Source of the DNA: Pseudothermotoga sp.
GTDB lineage: Bacteria > Thermotogota > Thermotogae > Thermotogales > DSM-5069
Length of the DNA: 8,358 bases
Assembly (NCBI GenBank): GCA_028276125.1
Contig: JAPYWY010000059.1
Span: forward strand, 1-8,358
Direction of reading: 5' to 3'
This document shows positions 6,692-8,358 of this stretch, one piece after another. How positions within the stretch are numbered: position 1 is the stretch's first letter; each line of letters opens with the position of its first letter. The position numbers and the translations under genes are program-made. The notes below the pieces were generated by a model. The model did not search any database and was not told where the DNA came from. It saw only the letters and a list, made by a program, of their open reading frames with translations.

Positions 6692-8349
6692 TATCTGAAC
6701 GCACTCCTTCCGATGAACTCTCTGAGTATGGAAGTTCTTGGGATGTCTTCCAAGTTCGTGATCGGCAAGAAATAGTCGAGCAGCTTCATCAGCCTCAATG
6801 CCTCGGTGTATTCTTGTTCCTCGGGAGGCACCTGAACCAACAACTGTTCAGCAAAAACCTTCAAGACAGCCCATTCATAAACCACGGCAGAGTTAAACAT
6901 GATGTCGGCTTCCTCTTGAAAAGGAAAGATGTACCTTTCTTCACCTCTCCTCACACTCGGCCACATTTTCAGGGTATCCAACGCAGAATGGCCCCTGAAC
7001 TTGTAATCCCTTATGATCCTTCTCAGAAGGCGCGTGTCCGTGGTGGTTATTCTGTTGTGGGGATCCAAGTTCAACTGAGTCAGAGCGCTGACGTAGATCT
7101 TGAACTTCATGGATTTATCGATACTTTCGGTCAACTTTTCGTTCAAGCCATGGATACCCTCGACCACGATGGGCTGATTCTTGTCCAATCTGATCTTCTG
7201 TCCAGTCCAAATGCGCTTTCCAAGTTTAAAATCGAACTTTGGCAGTTCCACATCTTTGCCCTCTATGAGCATCAGCAAATGCTCGTTGAAAAGCTTCAGG
7301 TCTATCGCTTCCAAAGCCTCGAAATCGTAGTTTCCCCGCTCGTCCCTCGGGGTGAGTTCTCTGTCGACGAAATAATCGTCGAGGGATACGACAAAAGGTT
7401 TGAAACCTTGGACGCGCAGTTGAACCAAGAGCCTCTTGGCGAACGTGGTTTTCCCAGACGAAGAAGGACCAGCTATCAGTATCAGCCTCGCCTTGCTGTT
7501 TGCGAAATGCTCGGCGATCTGGGAGATCCTCTTTTCATGTAACGCCTCGTTTATGATCATCAGTTCGGCAACTTCGCGTTCCCCCTTGGAGATGATCTCG
7601 TTCAAATCGGCCACGGTTCTGATACCTATCACATCGAGCCATCGAGCGTACTCGTAAAAGACCGACGAGAGCTTGGGCAAAGGTTTTGGTGGACAGACGT
7701 TCAGCGGGTCCTTCTGATCGGGTAAGATCAACAGAAGACCATCGTTCTCTTTCACCAGATCAAACCACTTCAACGTGCCCGTACTCGGGGGCATGTAACC
7801 GTAGTAATAGTCGTAACGATCGCCACATTTGTAAAGCTTGATCGTCTTCTTCTTCCTGAACTTGAACAATCTGATCCTGTCTTCTTCTCCCTGCTGGACG
7901 AATATCTTGAAAGCCTCGTCTTTGTAATACTCGTTCTTTTCAAAAGGAAGGTCGTGTGCCACGATCTGGTTCATCCTGGCTTTCACTTTTTGAATATCCT
8001 CTTCAGAGACACTCCTTACTTTTCCAGAACATCTCAGTTCACAGTAGAGCGCGTTATTCAACGAATGCAGTACCCACAGCTCACAGTCTGGAAACAACTC
8101 CTTCAGCGCCATGTTCAAGACGAAAAGTACACCTCTTTGGTATATCCTCAAGCCATCCAAAGAGCGAAGATCTATGAATTCGACCACACCACCCCTATCG
8201 AGTGGCTTCGTGAGTTCAACGATCGTGTTATCCAAACGTGCCGCGACTATCGGTGTATCGTGGTACTTCCAGCAACGTTTCGCGTACTCCAACAGTTTTT
8301 CACCGGCTGGGACCTGTAACTCTTCATGTGTATCAGATATTCTCAGCAC
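6688..8349 (-). CDS. TGS / ThrRS-SAD-like / uridine-kinase-like fusion protein
   Basis: A three-part protein of 553 residues. Residues 1-60 look like a TGS domain. Residues 65-200 match the ThrRS second additional (editing) domain in pattern, ending in GDRYDYYYGYMPPSTG (176-191), where ThrRS has the DxCxGPHxPxTG motif. After a linker (about 215-285), residues 288-510 form a P-loop kinase like uridine kinase/phosphoribulokinase: Walker A GPSSSGKT (294-301), SLDDYF (322-327), PKFDF (370-374), VVEGIHG (395-401) and RRIIRDYKFRG (443-453). The likely reaction is ATP-dependent phosphorylation of a nucleoside or similar substrate, but the substrate is not established for this architecture. The metal ligands of the editing domain are not conserved, so tRNA deacylation is unlikely. 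The start given is GTG 8349, which fits the length of a TGS N-terminus. The frame remains open for the 9 bases to the window edge and no Shine-Dalgarno site is visible there, so a start outside the window is possible. Confidence 0.9.
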   Translation of the reverse strand: MLRISDTHEELQVPAGEKLLEYAKRCWKYHDTPIVAARLDNTIVELTKPLDRGGVVEFIDLRSLDGLRIYQRGVLFVLNMALKELFPDCELWVLHSLNNALYCELRCSGKVRSVSEEDIQKVKARMNQIVAHDLPFEKNEYYKDEAFKIFVQQGEEDRIRLFKFRKKKTIKLYKCGDRYDYYYGYMPPSTGTLKWFDLVKENDGLLLILPDQKDPLNVCPPKPLPKLSSVFYEYARWLDVIGIRTVADLNEIISKGEREVAELMIINEALHEKRISQIAEHFANSKARLILIAGPSSSGKTTFAKRLLVQLRVQGFKPFVVSLDDYFVDRELTPRDERGNYDFEALEAIDLKLFNEHLLMLIEGKDVELPKFDFKLGKRIWTGQKIRLDKNQPIVVEGIHGLNEKLTESIDKSMKFKIYVSALTQLNLDPHNRITTTDTRLLRRIIRDYKFRGHSALDTLKMWPSVRRGEERYIFPFQEEADIMFNSAVVYEWAVLKVFAEQLLVQVPPEEQEYTEALRLMKLLDYFLPITNLEDIPRTSILREFIGRSAFRY

Positions 8350-8358
8350 AATCTGTTT

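Noticed and set aside
6814..7542. 242-residue open frame on the plus strand opposite the kinase fusion
   Set aside because: It is antisense to the P-loop kinase domain, whose motifs are clear on the minus strand. No ribosome binding site or domain supports the plus-strand frame.
1..8358. Search by eye for CRISPR repeats, tRNA or rRNA genes, insertion sequence ends and terminator hairpins with T-runs
   Set aside because: None was seen; every base falls in a supported coding frame apart from one intergenic base and the 9 bases at the right edge.

Overview
The window is one uninterrupted run of eight genes, all on the minus strand. It most likely comes from the Thermotogae (Thermotoga or Pseudothermotoga). 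I infer this from the gene order and protein character: a TGS/ThrRS-like domain fused to a uridine-kinase-like kinase, then a GerMN protein, a TrmI-type tRNA methyltransferase, a C-terminal processing protease and an RND/MMPL exporter. The proteins are rich in charged residues, arginine AGA/AGG codons are common, and the Shine-Dalgarno sites are strong, all of which fits a thermophile of this group. No 16S gene or other marker is present, so the taxonomy is an inference.

In transcription order (right to left) the genes are: (1) 8349-6688, TGS + ThrRS second-additional-domain-like + P-loop nucleoside kinase fusion; (2) 6691-5768, secreted protein with a copper-amine-oxidase-N-like segment and an unassigned C-terminal half; (3) 5771-5313, secreted GerMN-domain protein; (4) 5313-4537, tRNA (adenine-58-N1)-methyltransferase of the TrmI family; (5) 4535-3327, S41 C-terminal processing protease with a PDZ domain; (6) 3330-2746, membrane-anchored protein of unknown function; (7) 2749-2303, small polytopic membrane protein of unknown function; (8) 2306 to beyond the left edge, 12-TM RND/MMPL-type exporter lacking only its cytoplasmic tail.

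The packing is extreme. Seven consecutive junctions have either a 1-4 base overlap (TTGA, ATGA or TAGTG) or a single-base gap, and each downstream start has a Shine-Dalgarno site inside the preceding gene. I see no intergenic space, terminator, promoter, RNA gene, insertion sequence, CRISPR array or other repeat. The whole window therefore looks like part of one translationally coupled operon whose promoter lies to the right of the window or at its edge.

Functionally, two soluble nucleotide/tRNA-linked proteins (the kinase fusion and TrmI) are interleaved with six envelope proteins: two secreted, one membrane-anchored protease, two unknown membrane proteins and an exporter. The points most worth following up are the kinase fusion, whose editing-domain metal ligands all appear to be replaced; the secreted pair that resembles the amidase-GerMN pair of Firmicutes; and the protease/unknown/unknown/exporter block, which may form an envelope module.
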